A stretch of DNA of 31,175 nucleotides, from contig CAMCPC010000001.1 of assembly GCA_945876665.1 (NCBI GenBank), forward strand, positions 1 through 31,175. Direction: 5' to 3'. Within the stretch, counting starts at the first letter, position 1, and each line of letters begins with the position of its first letter. This DNA comes from an uncultured Oscillospiraceae bacterium (GTDB lineage Bacteria; Bacillota; Clostridia; UBA1381). Shown here one piece after another: positions 21,029 to 28,803 of this stretch. The position numbers and the translations under genes are program-made. Below the pieces are notes generated by a model that was not told where the DNA came from, made no database searches, and was given only the letters and a program-made list of their open reading frames with translations.

Positions 21029-21291
21029 TAGCAGTTTTCGAATAATTGGGTAGAAGCGTTAATTGGAAATTGTTACCGTAATATGGTTACATAGAAGGCG
21101 AAGCAGGTTATATCGCCGTCATGTAACAAGAATTACAGTTTTTTTACAACTGTAATACTGCATTGACTTATCTGCGTAAAGCGTGATATAATCAATGCGG
21201 AAGAATAGCTTTATCGCGGAGTGAAGGGCTGCGGTAGAAGCGTAAGGTAAACCCTTCAAAGCAAAGAAATAAAAAGGGAGGATTTGAGACT
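21029..21291 (+). promoter_or_regulatory. Structured 5' leader of the SLH gene
   Basis: The gene-free stretch 20743-21291 holds the promoters listed and this leader. Inverted repeats are: GTTACAT (21086) with ATGTAAC (21121) enclosing GGCGA (21097) with TCGCC (21113); ATTACAGTT (21132) with AACTGTAAT (21148); and TGAAGGG (21222-21228) with CCCTTCA (21252-21258). The 11-mer GGTAGAAGCGT occurs at 21049 and again at 21233. The CCCTT of the last stem could also pair with the AAGGG of the ribosome binding site (about 21274-21278). I could not match it to a known riboswitch class. Confidence 0.55.
21163..21192 (+). promoter_or_regulatory. SigA-type promoter P3 of the SLH gene, extended -10
   Basis: TTGACT (21163-21168) and TATAAT (21187-21192) with an 18-bp spacer and TGA directly before the -10 element. 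This is the promoter closest to the gene, with a leader of about 90 nt. Confidence 0.75.
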
Positions 21292-24207
21292 ATGAATAAG
21301 AATCTCAAAAAGGTAATTTCAGCAGTAGCTGCTCTTGCAATTTCAGCTTCATCTATCGCTGCATTTGCTGTTAATTTCCCTGATGTAGAAGAAACAGCAA
21401 GCTATGCACAGGCTGTTCAGGAACTTTCTGCATTAGGCGTAATCAGCGGTTTTGATGACGGCACATTCAAGCCGGATGAGCTTGTAACAAGAGCACAGAT
21501 TTCAAAGATGATCGTTGATGCATTGGCAGAAGGAAAGCAGGCAGAAGCTTCAAGCAATTCTTCAAAGTTCGCTGATGTAAGTGATCACTGGGCAACAGGC
21601 TACATCAACCAGGGTGTTACAGATGGTTGGATAGCAGGTTACAGCGATACAGAATTCGGTCCTGATGACAACGTTACATATGTACAGGCTCAGAAGATGC
21701 TTGTTGCAGCAACAGGTTATGATATCTACGCTACAGCACAGGGCGGCTGGCCGGCAGGTTACAAGCTATACGCTTCATCACTTGACATCACAAGCGGTGT
21801 TCAGGGCGTAACAAGCGACGATCAGCAGCTTACAAGAGCACAGGTTGCTCAGATGATTGACAATGCAATGGACGCTCCACTTTGCGTAATCGACAGATGG
21901 GAGCCAAATGCATGGGGTACAGCAAACAATCCAATCCTTGACGTTAAAGACGGTGAAGGTAAGGATTACCAGACACTATTCACAGAAAAGCATGACGCAT
22001 ACAAAGTATATGGTCGTGTAACAGCTACAAGCAAGACAGTTTCAGGTCTTGACATAGACAAGGTTATGTTCAAGGTAGAAAAGGCTGATAACTTTGACGA
22101 TGAATACGTTAAGGCTACAGACGACCGTGAAGCAGACGAAATGTTCTACGGTGATACAAATGCTGAGGACATGTTGAGAACATATGCTCAGGCTCTTATT
22201 CAGAAGAATGACGACGATGAGTATACAATTCTTTCAATCACAGCAGCAGCTGCTAACAAGTCAGTTAGCCTTCTTGCAGAAGATGTAGATGAATCTAAGT
22301 CAGATGTTGACACAGATAAAGTTCTTTACTTCTTCCCAACAGGTACAACAAGAGGCGCTATTAAGTATCAGCTTGCTGACGAAGTTGAATACTATGTAAA
22401 CGGTGTTGAGATGGGTACATTTGATAATGCAGCTCTTCAGAAATTCATCATTGACAATGATACAGCTATGGTAACACTTCAGAAGGAAACAGCTACAGGT
22501 TCAACAAACACATCTTCAAAGTACAACGTTATTATGATCACAACTTATACTACAGCTGTTGTTGATCAGGTTGTTGACAAGACATCAGAGACATCAATCA
22601 ACTTCAAGGCTAACTCAGACAGCATCAAGACTAAGATGACTGTTAACAAGGATGACGATACATATAAGTATTCATTCAAGCTAAACGGTGAAGAAATCGA
22701 TCCTGCAGAGCTTCAGGAATTCGACGTACTAAGCATTTCTTATGACGTAGCTGACGGTTCAAAGGAAGCTTTCGCAGATTCAACATTCTATGATGTAATC
22801 GTATCAAGAGACAACACAGCAGAAGGTAAGTACACAGGTAAGACTTCTGCAGCACCTTATGAGTATACAATCGGCGGCGAAAAGTATAAGGCTGCTAACG
22901 GTATCTCAGTATCTTTCGATACTTCAACAGAATACACACTATATCTTGATTCATTCGGCAGAATCGCTTATACTGACGAGATTTCAGATTCAAAGAAGAT
23001 CGGTGTTCTTAAGAGCGTATACAGAAAGAACAACGGCGACTTTGTAGCAGAAGTTATCACTAAGGATGCTCAGGTAGTTGAGTATACTATGGATGAAGAA
23101 GATGCTTTGGCAGTTGCAACAAAGTTCAATGGAACAGCTGCAAATGATTCAACATTTGATTCAGGTCTTGGCAAGACAAACGCAGACCTTGTTAAGCAGG
23201 TTGTTGAATATAAGACAACTACAAGCGGTAAGCTAACAGTTAAGGAATACTTGGCAGGTAAGGAAGAAACAAGCGAATATAAAGAATCATCAAGCAAGAT
23301 TGGTTCAGTTAAGGTTTCAGACGCTACAACAATCATCGACCTAACAAGCACAAAGAAAGATGATTATAAGGCAATGACAAAGGATAGCCTAAAGAATGCT
23401 ACAACATACACAGTTTATGGTTATAACAAGTCAACTTCAGACAGCTCATACAGATTTGTACTTCTAACTGATGGTATCGGCGGTATCGATTCAACATCAG
23501 AGCTTGCTGTATTTGTTGAGTCAGGTACAGATGCAGATGAAGACGGTAACGACGTTGATACAATGACAGTATTGGTTGGCGGCGAAAAGACAACTCTATT
23601 GGTTGATGCAGATTCAGATGATGTAGATGTTACAGACTTCGCAGAAGGTGATGCACTTATCTTCTCAACAAACACATCTGGTGAAATCGATACAGTTCTA
23701 CCTGTATTCGCTACAAAGGGTGTTCTAAACGGCGCTGATAACTATGAAGCATTCAGAGACGGTATATTCGAGGATACAGCAATTCTTGATGCTGCTACAG
23801 TTACTGAACTTGAGGGTATTGCTGACAGCAACGTTGATGAAGGCGATGTAAGTCTTGCATTCGGTGCAGTTGTTAAGAACGGCAACGGCTACACATTGGC
23901 TAATATTAAGACAGACGATGGCATATATGTAGACCTTTCTGATGATAGCAACATTGATTTGGATCTATCAGATGCAACAATCTACACATACAACTTCAGC
24001 AACAACAAGAGAAATGCCGGCAGACTTGTACTTGACGACGGTATGGCAGTTACTCCTGATGTAACAGCAGCTTACTTAGAAGGTGACAAGAGTAACGACA
24101 TTTACTTCCTTGACAATGAGGACGTTGTAACTGACGTAGTATTCGCTATCGTTAGAACATTCAATACTGACGAAGCTCAGGAAGTATACCTAATCGTTGC
24201 TGAATAA
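21292..24207 (+). CDS. SLH-domain surface (S-layer-like) protein
   Basis: A 971-residue exported protein. The signal peptide ends near residue 26 (SIAAFA). Three SLH repeats follow at about 28-80, 93-142 and 152-197, with TRAQISKMI and TRAQVAQMI as landmarks; the middle one is degenerate (TYVQAQKML). SLH domains bind pyruvylated wall polymers and tether the protein to the cell surface. The remaining 770 residues are acidic, rich in Thr, Ser, Asp and Lys, almost free of cysteine, and show no domain I recognise. Codon use is sharply biased (ACA, TCA, GCT, AAG) compared with its GCG/GGC-rich neighbours, as in very highly expressed genes. GGGAGG at 21276-21281 precedes the start. Likely the main S-layer or an abundant surface protein. 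Confidence 0.88.
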   Translation: MNKNLKKVISAVAALAISASSIAAFAVNFPDVEETASYAQAVQELSALGVISGFDDGTFKPDELVTRAQISKMIVDALAEGKQAEASSNSSKFADVSDHWATGYINQGVTDGWIAGYSDTEFGPDDNVTYVQAQKMLVAATGYDIYATAQGGWPAGYKLYASSLDITSGVQGVTSDDQQLTRAQVAQMIDNAMDAPLCVIDRWEPNAWGTANNPILDVKDGEGKDYQTLFTEKHDAYKVYGRVTATSKTVSGLDIDKVMFKVEKADNFDDEYVKATDDREADEMFYGDTNAEDMLRTYAQALIQKNDDDEYTILSITAAAANKSVSLLAEDVDESKSDVDTDKVLYFFPTGTTRGAIKYQLADEVEYYVNGVEMGTFDNAALQKFIIDNDTAMVTLQKETATGSTNTSSKYNVIMITTYTTAVVDQVVDKTSETSINFKANSDSIKTKMTVNKDDDTYKYSFKLNGEEIDPAELQEFDVLSISYDVADGSKEAFADSTFYDVIVSRDNTAEGKYTGKTSAAPYEYTIGGEKYKAANGISVSFDTSTEYTLYLDSFGRIAYTDEISDSKKIGVLKSVYRKNNGDFVAEVITKDAQVVEYTMDEEDALAVATKFNGTAANDSTFDSGLGKTNADLVKQVVEYKTTTSGKLTVKEYLAGKEETSEYKESSSKIGSVKVSDATTIIDLTSTKKDDYKAMTKDSLKNATTYTVYGYNKSTSDSSYRFVLLTDGIGGIDSTSELAVFVESGTDADEDGNDVDTMTVLVGGEKTTLLVDADSDDVDVTDFAEGDALIFSTNTSGEIDTVLPVFATKGVLNGADNYEAFRDGIFEDTAILDAATVTELEGIADSNVDEGDVSLAFGAVVKNGNGYTLANIKTDDGIYVDLSDDSNIDLDLSDATIYTYNFSNNKRNAGRLVLDDGMAVTPDVTAAYLEGDKSNDIYFLDNEDVVTDVVFAIVRTFNTDEAQEVYLIVAE

Positions 24208-24242
24208 TTCTTAAAACCTAAGAATTAAACAAACGAAATATT

Positions 24243-24272
24243 AAAGAACCGGTCTTTGACCGGTTCTTTTTT
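24243..24272 (+). terminator. Strong terminator of the SLH gene
   Basis: A 12-bp perfect stem, AAAGAACCGGTC (24243-24254) with GACCGGTTCTTT (24258-24269), a TTT loop and a T tract. A weaker 8-bp hairpin (AATTCTTA at 24206 with TAAGAATT at 24219) precedes it at the stop codon. Confidence 0.93.
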
Positions 24273-24320
24273 CGTGCGCTTTTTTAGAAAATTTATCCAA
24301 TCTTAAAAAAATTTTACTCC

Positions 24321-24358
24321 TTTAAGGTTCATTTAAGGATTATAGTGTAGAATATAAT
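24321..24358 (+). promoter_or_regulatory. Activator-type promoter with 11-bp-spaced direct repeat
   Basis: TTTAAGG occurs at 24321-24327 and again at 24332-24338, exactly 11 bp apart. A TATAAT is at 24353-24358, and no good -35 hexamer exists at the right distance. Tandem sites about one helical turn apart in place of a -35 are typical for PhoB/OmpR-family response regulators. It precedes the VTC gene. Confidence 0.6.
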
Positions 24359-24387
24359 CAACGAATGGATAAAAGGAGATGAGCATA

Positions 24388-25152
24388 ATGGCTATTGAAA
24401 TATTTAATCGTTTTGAGCATAAATACAAGCTTGATACCGCCACATTCCAAAAAGTAATTGATATTATAGAAACGCATATGGAAATTGATCCCTATTGTGT
24501 TAATCATCAGGTGTATACGATAGCAAATATTTATTATGATACTGCCGATAATACACTGATACGCGAATCGCTGTCAAAGCCTGCTTATAAGGAAAAGCTC
24601 AGACTTCGTTCCTATGGTGTACCCGACATGGACAGCAAGGTTTTTCTTGAAATAAAGAAGAAGTGCCGCGGACTCGTAAATAAGCGCCGTACTACATTGA
24701 AGCTTGATGAAGCGTATAACTTCCTTGAAACAGGCAAAATGCCCGCTTTAAAGGATTATATGAACGGTCAGGTGCTGCATGAGCTTGATTACTTCTTAAG
24801 CGTTCATGACCTTGTTCCGAAGGTATACATAGCCTATGACAGACTGGCGTATTTTGAAAAGGGTAATGATGATTTGCGCATTTCCTTTGACACGAATATC
24901 CGTACACGGAGAAATGACCTTGCCCTTGAGGCCGGTGACCACGGCAGGAGGCTTCTTGATGAGGACATATGGCTTATGGAAATCAAAACAAGCCTTGCCA
25001 AGCCTTTATGGCTGTGCGATATGCTTTCGGAGCTTGAAATAAGGGATTCAAGCTTTTCAAAGTACGGAACGGAGTATCTGAGAACTTTAAGCGAACAGAA
25101 ACAGCCGAAAAAGAAGCTTTATATTTTCACTGCTGCAAAACAGACAGTATGA
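24388..25152 (+). CDS. VTC-domain protein (polyphosphate polymerase domain)
   Basis: A 254-residue protein of the CYTH/TTM-like VTC family. Basic and acidic tunnel residues are visible in FNRFEHKYKLD, EKLRLRSYG, KVFLEIKKK, NKRRTTLKL and LMEIKTS. In yeast VTC4 this domain makes polyphosphate from ATP; bacterial stand-alone members often lie beside DUF4956 proteins, as here, and their product is not firmly known. I start at ATG 24388; AGGAG (24374-24378) abuts the in-frame ATG at 24379 but is 9 nt from 24388. It forms an operon with the next gene, 24 nt apart. Confidence 0.88.
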   Translation: MAIEIFNRFEHKYKLDTATFQKVIDIIETHMEIDPYCVNHQVYTIANIYYDTADNTLIRESLSKPAYKEKLRLRSYGVPDMDSKVFLEIKKKCRGLVNKRRTTLKLDEAYNFLETGKMPALKDYMNGQVLHELDYFLSVHDLVPKVYIAYDRLAYFEKGNDDLRISFDTNIRTRRNDLALEAGDHGRRLLDEDIWLMEIKTSLAKPLWLCDMLSELEIRDSSFSKYGTEYLRTLSEQKQPKKKLYIFTAAKQTV

Positions 25153-25176
25153 ATTTAATTACAGGAGGATTTTTAA

Positions 25177-25872
25177 ATGAGCGATTTAATTAATTCCGTA
25201 TCAACCACAACAGATACAGGCACAACCCTCACATTATTCACAACAATCGAAGCTCTGATAATTGCATTGATTTTCGGACTTGTTATAAGTCTTACCTATA
25301 TTGCTACACATAAAAACAATCATCAGCAAAGCTTTGCAGTAACACTTACTATGCTGCCCGTTATTCTGACGGTTATAATCATGTTTGTGGGCAGTAATGT
25401 TGCCAGAGCCTTTTCCCTTGCGGGTACGCTTTCAATTATCCGTTTCCGCAGCGCCCCCGGTGATCCGGAGGATATAGGCTATATCTTCTTTGATATTGCG
25501 GCAGGTCTTGCCTGTGGAGTAGGTCTTTTCGGATACGGCGCGCTGTTTGTTGCCGTGCTGTGCCTGTTCATGATTGTTATTTCAAAAATAAATTTTGCAA
25601 AGCCCAAAACAACCGCAAAGCATTTAAAAATAACCATTCCCGAAAATCTTGACTATGAGGGCGTGTTTGATGAAATTTTGAAGAAGTACACGTCGGATTT
25701 TTCGCTGACAAAAGTCAGAACAACTGATTTAGGCTCGCTGTATGAGCTTACATATTCGGTGAATATGCTCAAAAACGCAAATGAAAAGGAGTTCATTGAT
25801 GAGCTTCGCTGCCGCAACGGTAATCTGAACATCATTCTTTCACTTGCGGTAAACGAAATCTATGGTAAATAA
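25177..25872 (+). CDS. DUF4956 family membrane protein
   Basis: A 231-residue protein with three to four transmembrane helices in the N-terminal half (about residues 25-45, 55-80 and 105-140) and a cytosolic C-terminal domain. The loop SLAGTLSIIRFRSAPGDPED between helices is the family hallmark. DUF4956 genes regularly accompany VTC-domain genes, often with CotH; no CotH gene follows here. Its biochemical role is unknown; a membrane partner of the VTC enzyme is a reasonable inference. AGGAGG precedes the start. Confidence 0.87.
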   Translation: MSDLINSVSTTTDTGTTLTLFTTIEALIIALIFGLVISLTYIATHKNNHQQSFAVTLTMLPVILTVIIMFVGSNVARAFSLAGTLSIIRFRSAPGDPEDIGYIFFDIAAGLACGVGLFGYGALFVAVLCLFMIVISKINFAKPKTTAKHLKITIPENLDYEGVFDEILKKYTSDFSLTKVRTTDLGSLYELTYSVNMLKNANEKEFIDELRCRNGNLNIILSLAVNEIYGK

Positions 25873-25879
25873 CTGCTGC

Positions 25880-25925
25880 CCTGCCGTTGATAATAATCTC
25901 CCCCCCAAAAATATCTGACGGCAGG
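25880..25925 (+). other. Inverted repeat with C-rich loop in a gene-free stretch
   Basis: CCTGCCGT (25880-25887) pairs with ACGGCAGG (25918-25925) across a 30-nt loop that contains seven consecutive C residues (25900-25906). There is no T tract, so it is not a canonical terminator. It is the only hairpin just behind the DUF4956 gene. The gap 25873-26198 also holds the promoter, small RNA candidate and terminator listed below. Confidence 0.4.
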
Positions 25926-25991
25926 CGGTGTTATTGAAAGGATAAAGGGGTTAATAAGGAGTAAAAAAGTTGAAATTTTTATAAAAAATAC

Positions 25992-26020
25992 TTGCAAACT
26001 ATACCTTATTATGCTATAAT
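25992..26020 (+). promoter_or_regulatory. SigA-type promoter, extended -10
   Basis: TTGCAA (25992-25997) and TATAAT (26015-26020) are 17 bp apart, with TGC before the -10 element. The transcript would start near 26027 and meet a strong terminator about 110 nt later, well before the next gene start at 26199. Confidence 0.75.
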
Positions 26021-26026
26021 AGGAAT

Positions 26027-26138
26027 TGTAGAAAAGATATGCATGTACATAAATCTACATGTAAACGAAATTACATTCTACCCTTTTATCCTATACATAG
26101 CAAAACGAAAAAAGCATTCCCGAGAGTGCTTTTTTTGT
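26027..26138 (+). ncRNA. Candidate small RNA or attenuated leader
   Basis: The segment lies between a good promoter and an intrinsic terminator and has no convincing ORF. It contains nested inverted repeats: GTAGAA near the 5' end with TTCTAC near 26082, and CATGTA with TACATG inside. It could be an independent small RNA of about 110 nt, or a leader that controls read-through into the YdcZ-type gene. No known family recognised. Confidence 0.4.
26108..26138 (+). terminator. Intrinsic terminator upstream of the YdcZ-type gene
   Basis: A 12-bp stem with one G-T pair, AAAAAAGCATTC (26108-26119) with GAGTGCTTTTTT (26124-26135), a CCGA loop and a long T tract. Confidence 0.8.
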
Positions 26139-26198
26139 TTTTTTATACACTTTTTTGGTTATACTATGTGTATAATTTGTCGCATAGGAGTAGATAGA

Positions 26199-26630
26199 AT
26201 GTCAGGAATAATTTTCAGTATAATAGCCGGTGCCGCAATGAGTATTCAGGGTGTTATGAATACGCGGCTGTCGGATAAAATCGGTCTTTATGAGTCAAAC
26301 GCGTTTGTGCAGGGTACAGCGTTTGTGCTTTCGCTGATTGCTCTGTGGATAATGGGCAAGGGCAGCTTGCGCGAAATTGCAAATGTGAACAAGCTGTATC
26401 TTTTAGGCGGTGTTCTGGGACTTGTTATAACGGTCACCGTAATGCTTGGAATCGGCAAGCTGAGTCCGACTGTCGCAATTTCGGTAATACTCATATCACA
26501 GCTTTTTGTTGCGGCGCTGATTGACGCGTTCGGACTTATGGACAGCGAAAAAATTGCGTTCGGGTGGAACAAGTTTGTCGGTATGGCGCTGATGATTGGC
26601 GGTGTGCTGCTGTTTAAATGGAAAGTGTGA
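26199..26630 (+). CDS. DMT-family membrane transporter, YdcZ/DUF606 type
   Basis: A 143-residue protein with five hydrophobic helices and the family landmarks GAAMSIQGVMNTRLSDKIG near the N terminus and GMALMIGGVLLF at the C terminus. DUF606 proteins are half-size members of the drug/metabolite transporter group and probably act as dimers; the substrate is unknown. I use ATG 26199 with AGGAG 8 nt upstream. The longer open frame from 25992 begins in a promoter and crosses a terminator and is not credible. Confidence 0.85.
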   Translation: MSGIIFSIIAGAAMSIQGVMNTRLSDKIGLYESNAFVQGTAFVLSLIALWIMGKGSLREIANVNKLYLLGGVLGLVITVTVMLGIGKLSPTVAISVILISQLFVAALIDAFGLMDSEKIAFGWNKFVGMALMIGGVLLFKWKV

Positions 26631-26646
26631 AAAAACACTGTTTTTT
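26624..26646 (+). terminator. Terminator overlapping the end of the YdcZ-type gene
   Basis: AGTGT (26624-26628) pairs with ACACT (26635-26639), followed by G and six T residues. The stem is only 5 bp and A-rich in the loop, so strength is uncertain. It includes the stop codon. Confidence 0.5.
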
Positions 26647-26649
26647 CTA

Positions 26650-26678
26650 TTGATTTACTGCCCTCCGCATGTTATAAT
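26650..26678 (+). promoter_or_regulatory. SigA-type promoter of potABCD
   Basis: TTGATT (26650-26655) and TATAAT (26673-26678) with a 17-bp spacer; transcript start near 26685. Confidence 0.78.
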
Positions 26679-26685
26679 TTTTGTA

Positions 26686-26707
26686 CCGCTTTAAATTGTT
26701 AAAGCGG
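26686..26707 (+). other. Stem-loop at the 5' end of the pot transcript
   Basis: CCGCTTTAA (26686-26694) pairs with TTAAAGCGG (26699-26707) around ATTG. It would begin within one or two bases of the predicted transcript start and may protect the mRNA 5' end. A second hairpin, CGGCA with TGCCG (about 26743-26763), follows before the ribosome binding site. Confidence 0.55.
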
Positions 26708-26794
26708 AATGTATCAAAAATTCTGAATGCATTCTGAAAAAATCCGGCAGTACCAAAGTGCCGCCGGAGGAATGTAGAACTTAGGAGGTAGAAA

Positions 26795-27835
26795 ATGAAC
26801 AAAAGTATTATCAGTCTTGAGAACATTGCCGTTTCATTTGACGGCGAACGGATTCTGAATGACATCAGCCTTGACATTAAGGACAAGGAATTTGTGACAT
26901 TGCTGGGTCCGTCCGGCTGCGGCAAAACTACCACGCTGCGTATTATAGGCGGCTTTCTGACGCCGGACAGCGGCAGCGTGAAATTTGAGGGCAAGGAAAT
27001 TAACAATATTCCTCCCTACAAACGTAATGTCAATACGGTTTTCCAGAGATACGCGCTTTTCCCGCATCTCAATGTTTTTGAAAACATTGCCTTTGGCTTA
27101 AAGGTGAAGAAATTCTCCGACAGGGAAATTCAGAAGCGTGTAGGGGAGATGCTGGAGCTTGTAAACCTGAAAGGCTTTGAAAAGCGTTCCATTGACCGTC
27201 TTTCGGGTGGTCAGCAGCAGCGAGTAGCTATCGCGCGCGCGCTTGTAAATGAGCCGAAGGTACTGCTATTGGACGAGCCTTTGGGTGCGCTTGATTTGAA
27301 GCTGCGTAAGGAAATGCAGATTGAGCTTAAGCGTATTCAGCAGAGCCTTGAGATTACGTTTATTTATGTAACGCATGATCAGGAAGAGGCGCTCACCATG
27401 AGCGACACGGTTGTGGTTATGAATAAGGGAGATATTCAGCAGGTGGGTTCGCCTGTAGATATATATAATGAGCCGAAAAATGCCTTTGTTGCCGACTTTA
27501 TCGGCGAAAGCAATATCCTAAACGGCAGAATGATTAAGGATTTGCTTGTGGAAATCAGCGGACATCAGTTTGAGTGCGTTGATAAGGGCTTCGGCGAAAA
27601 CAAGAGTGTGGACGTGGTTATACGTCCGGAGGATATTAAGCTTGTCAATGCGGACGACGCGCATATTTCGGGCGTGGTGCAGTCTGTAACGTTCAAAGGC
27701 GTGCATTATGAAATGCTTATTGAAGCCTATGACCATGACTGGCTTGTGCATTCCACAAAGGCCGCTGAGGTTGGCAGCACTGTCGGTATTACATTTGACC
27801 CATATGACATACATATCATGCACAAAATGAAATAG
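26795..27835 (+). CDS. potA: Spermidine/putrescine ABC transporter ATPase PotA
   Basis: A 346-residue ATPase of the polyamine importer. Walker [10 protein letters not shown] is at 38-46, the Q-loop at FQRYALFPH, the signature LSGGQQQR, Walker [12 protein letters not shown] and the switch histidine in YVTHDQEEA. After about residue 240 a TOBE-type regulatory domain follows ([12 protein letters not shown]). Two copies should bind PotB and PotC on the inner membrane face. It is the first gene of the pot operon, with AGGAGG before ATG. Confidence 0.95.
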   Translation: MNKSIISLENIAVSFDGERILNDISLDIKDKEFVTLLGPSGCGKTTTLRIIGGFLTPDSGSVKFEGKEINNIPPYKRNVNTVFQRYALFPHLNVFENIAFGLKVKKFSDREIQKRVGEMLELVNLKGFEKRSIDRLSGGQQQRVAIARALVNEPKVLLLDEPLGALDLKLRKEMQIELKRIQQSLEITFIYVTHDQEEALTMSDTVVVMNKGDIQQVGSPVDIYNEPKNAFVADFIGESNILNGRMIKDLLVEISGHQFECVDKGFGENKSVDVVIRPEDIKLVNADDAHISGVVQSVTFKGVHYEMLIEAYDHDWLVHSTKAAEVGSTVGITFDPYDIHIMHKMK

Positions 27836-27876
27836 GAGGGGAAGGCTGGCTAAATTTCCGCAGCTCACCACTTTTT

Positions 27877-27951
27877 GCCAAGGGCAGTATCTGCATACGG
27901 CACCTTGGCTGTAAAGCGGCAATCTGCAAAAATTTTTCTCAGCCTTTGCAG
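27877..27951 (+). other. Stem-loops in the potA-potB gap
   Basis: The 134-nt gap carries two hairpins. GCCAAGG (27877-27883) pairs with CCTTGGC (27903-27909) and encloses GCAG-TAT-CTGC. CTGCAAA (27924-27930) pairs with TTTGCAG (27945-27951), just before the potB ribosome binding site AAAGGA. Neither has a T tract, so processing, stability or translation control is likelier than termination. Confidence 0.5.
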
Positions 27952-27969
27952 AGAAAGGAATGATATTTT

Positions 27970-28776
27970 ATGAAAAAACTGATTTCTGCCCCCTACCTTT
28001 TGTGGATGGCAGTATTTATAATTATACCGCTTATAATGGTGGCGTACTTTGCTTTCACCACTACAGACGGTGCTTTTACACTTGATAATCTTGCGGCTGT
28101 GTCGCAGTATTCAAATATATTTATACGCTCCATATGGCTTGCAGCGATTGCCACTGTGATATGCCTTATCATATCGTATCCGCTGGCCCTTATTCTGGCG
28201 CGTATTGATAAAAGCTATCAGAGTACGGTGCTTATGATAGTAATGCTTCCTATGTGGATGAACTTTCTTTTGAGAACATACGCATGGATGACGCTTCTGG
28301 GCAATAACGGTCTTATAAACGCCTTTTTCGGCCTGTTCGGACTTGGTCCGTTCAAGATGCTTAACACGCAGGGCGCTGTGGTACTGGGAATGGTGTATAA
28401 CTACCTTCCGTTTATGATATTGCCGCTTTATAACGTACTTGCAAAGCTGGATAAGAGCGTTATTGAAGCAGCGCAGGACCTTGGCTGCAACAACACCAAA
28501 ACACTGATTAAGGTTATTGTTCCGCTTAGTATGCCCGGAATTATGTCGGGTATTACAATGGTGTTTGTGCCGGCTATCAGTACATTCATCATTTCAAGAA
28601 TGCTCGGCGGCGGCTCGAATCTGCTTATAGGCGACCTTATAGAAATGCAGTTTTTAGGTAATTCCTACAATCCTAATCTTGGCGCGGCAATTTCGCTCGT
28701 GCTGATGGTTATCATCCTGCTGATTATGACTATCCTTAATCAGTTCGATGAGGATGACGACAGGGTACTTATGTAA
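27970..28776 (+). CDS. potB: Spermidine/putrescine ABC transporter permease PotB
   Basis: A 268-residue polytopic permease with six predicted helices. The EAA loop that contacts the ATPase is seen as VIEAAQDLGCNNTKTLIKVIVPLSMPGI. The N terminus LLWMAVFIIIPLIMVAYFAF-like segment and the order after potA identify it as PotB. It probably pairs with PotC to form the membrane channel. Confidence 0.93.
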   Translation: MKKLISAPYLLWMAVFIIIPLIMVAYFAFTTTDGAFTLDNLAAVSQYSNIFIRSIWLAAIATVICLIISYPLALILARIDKSYQSTVLMIVMLPMWMNFLLRTYAWMTLLGNNGLINAFFGLFGLGPFKMLNTQGAVVLGMVYNYLPFMILPLYNVLAKLDKSVIEAAQDLGCNNTKTLIKVIVPLSMPGIMSGITMVFVPAISTFIISRMLGGGSNLLIGDLIEMQFLGNSYNPNLGAAISLVLMVIILLIMTILNQFDEDDDRVLM

Positions 28777-28803
28777 TTAAGTAAGAAAGGATGTGGGATT
28801 TAA

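Noticed and set aside
21029..21291. Known riboswitch (c-di-AMP, c-di-GMP, B12) in the SLH leader
   Set aside because: I could not find the conserved core sequences of these classes; only unassigned hairpins are supported.
25900..25906. C7 tract as a phase-variation site
   Set aside because: It is in the loop of an intergenic hairpin, not in a gene and not in a promoter spacer.
25992..26630. 212-residue version of the YdcZ-type protein
   Set aside because: The extra N terminus would start inside a promoter, run through an intrinsic terminator and be full of unlikely residues; the start at 26199 has a proper ribosome binding site.
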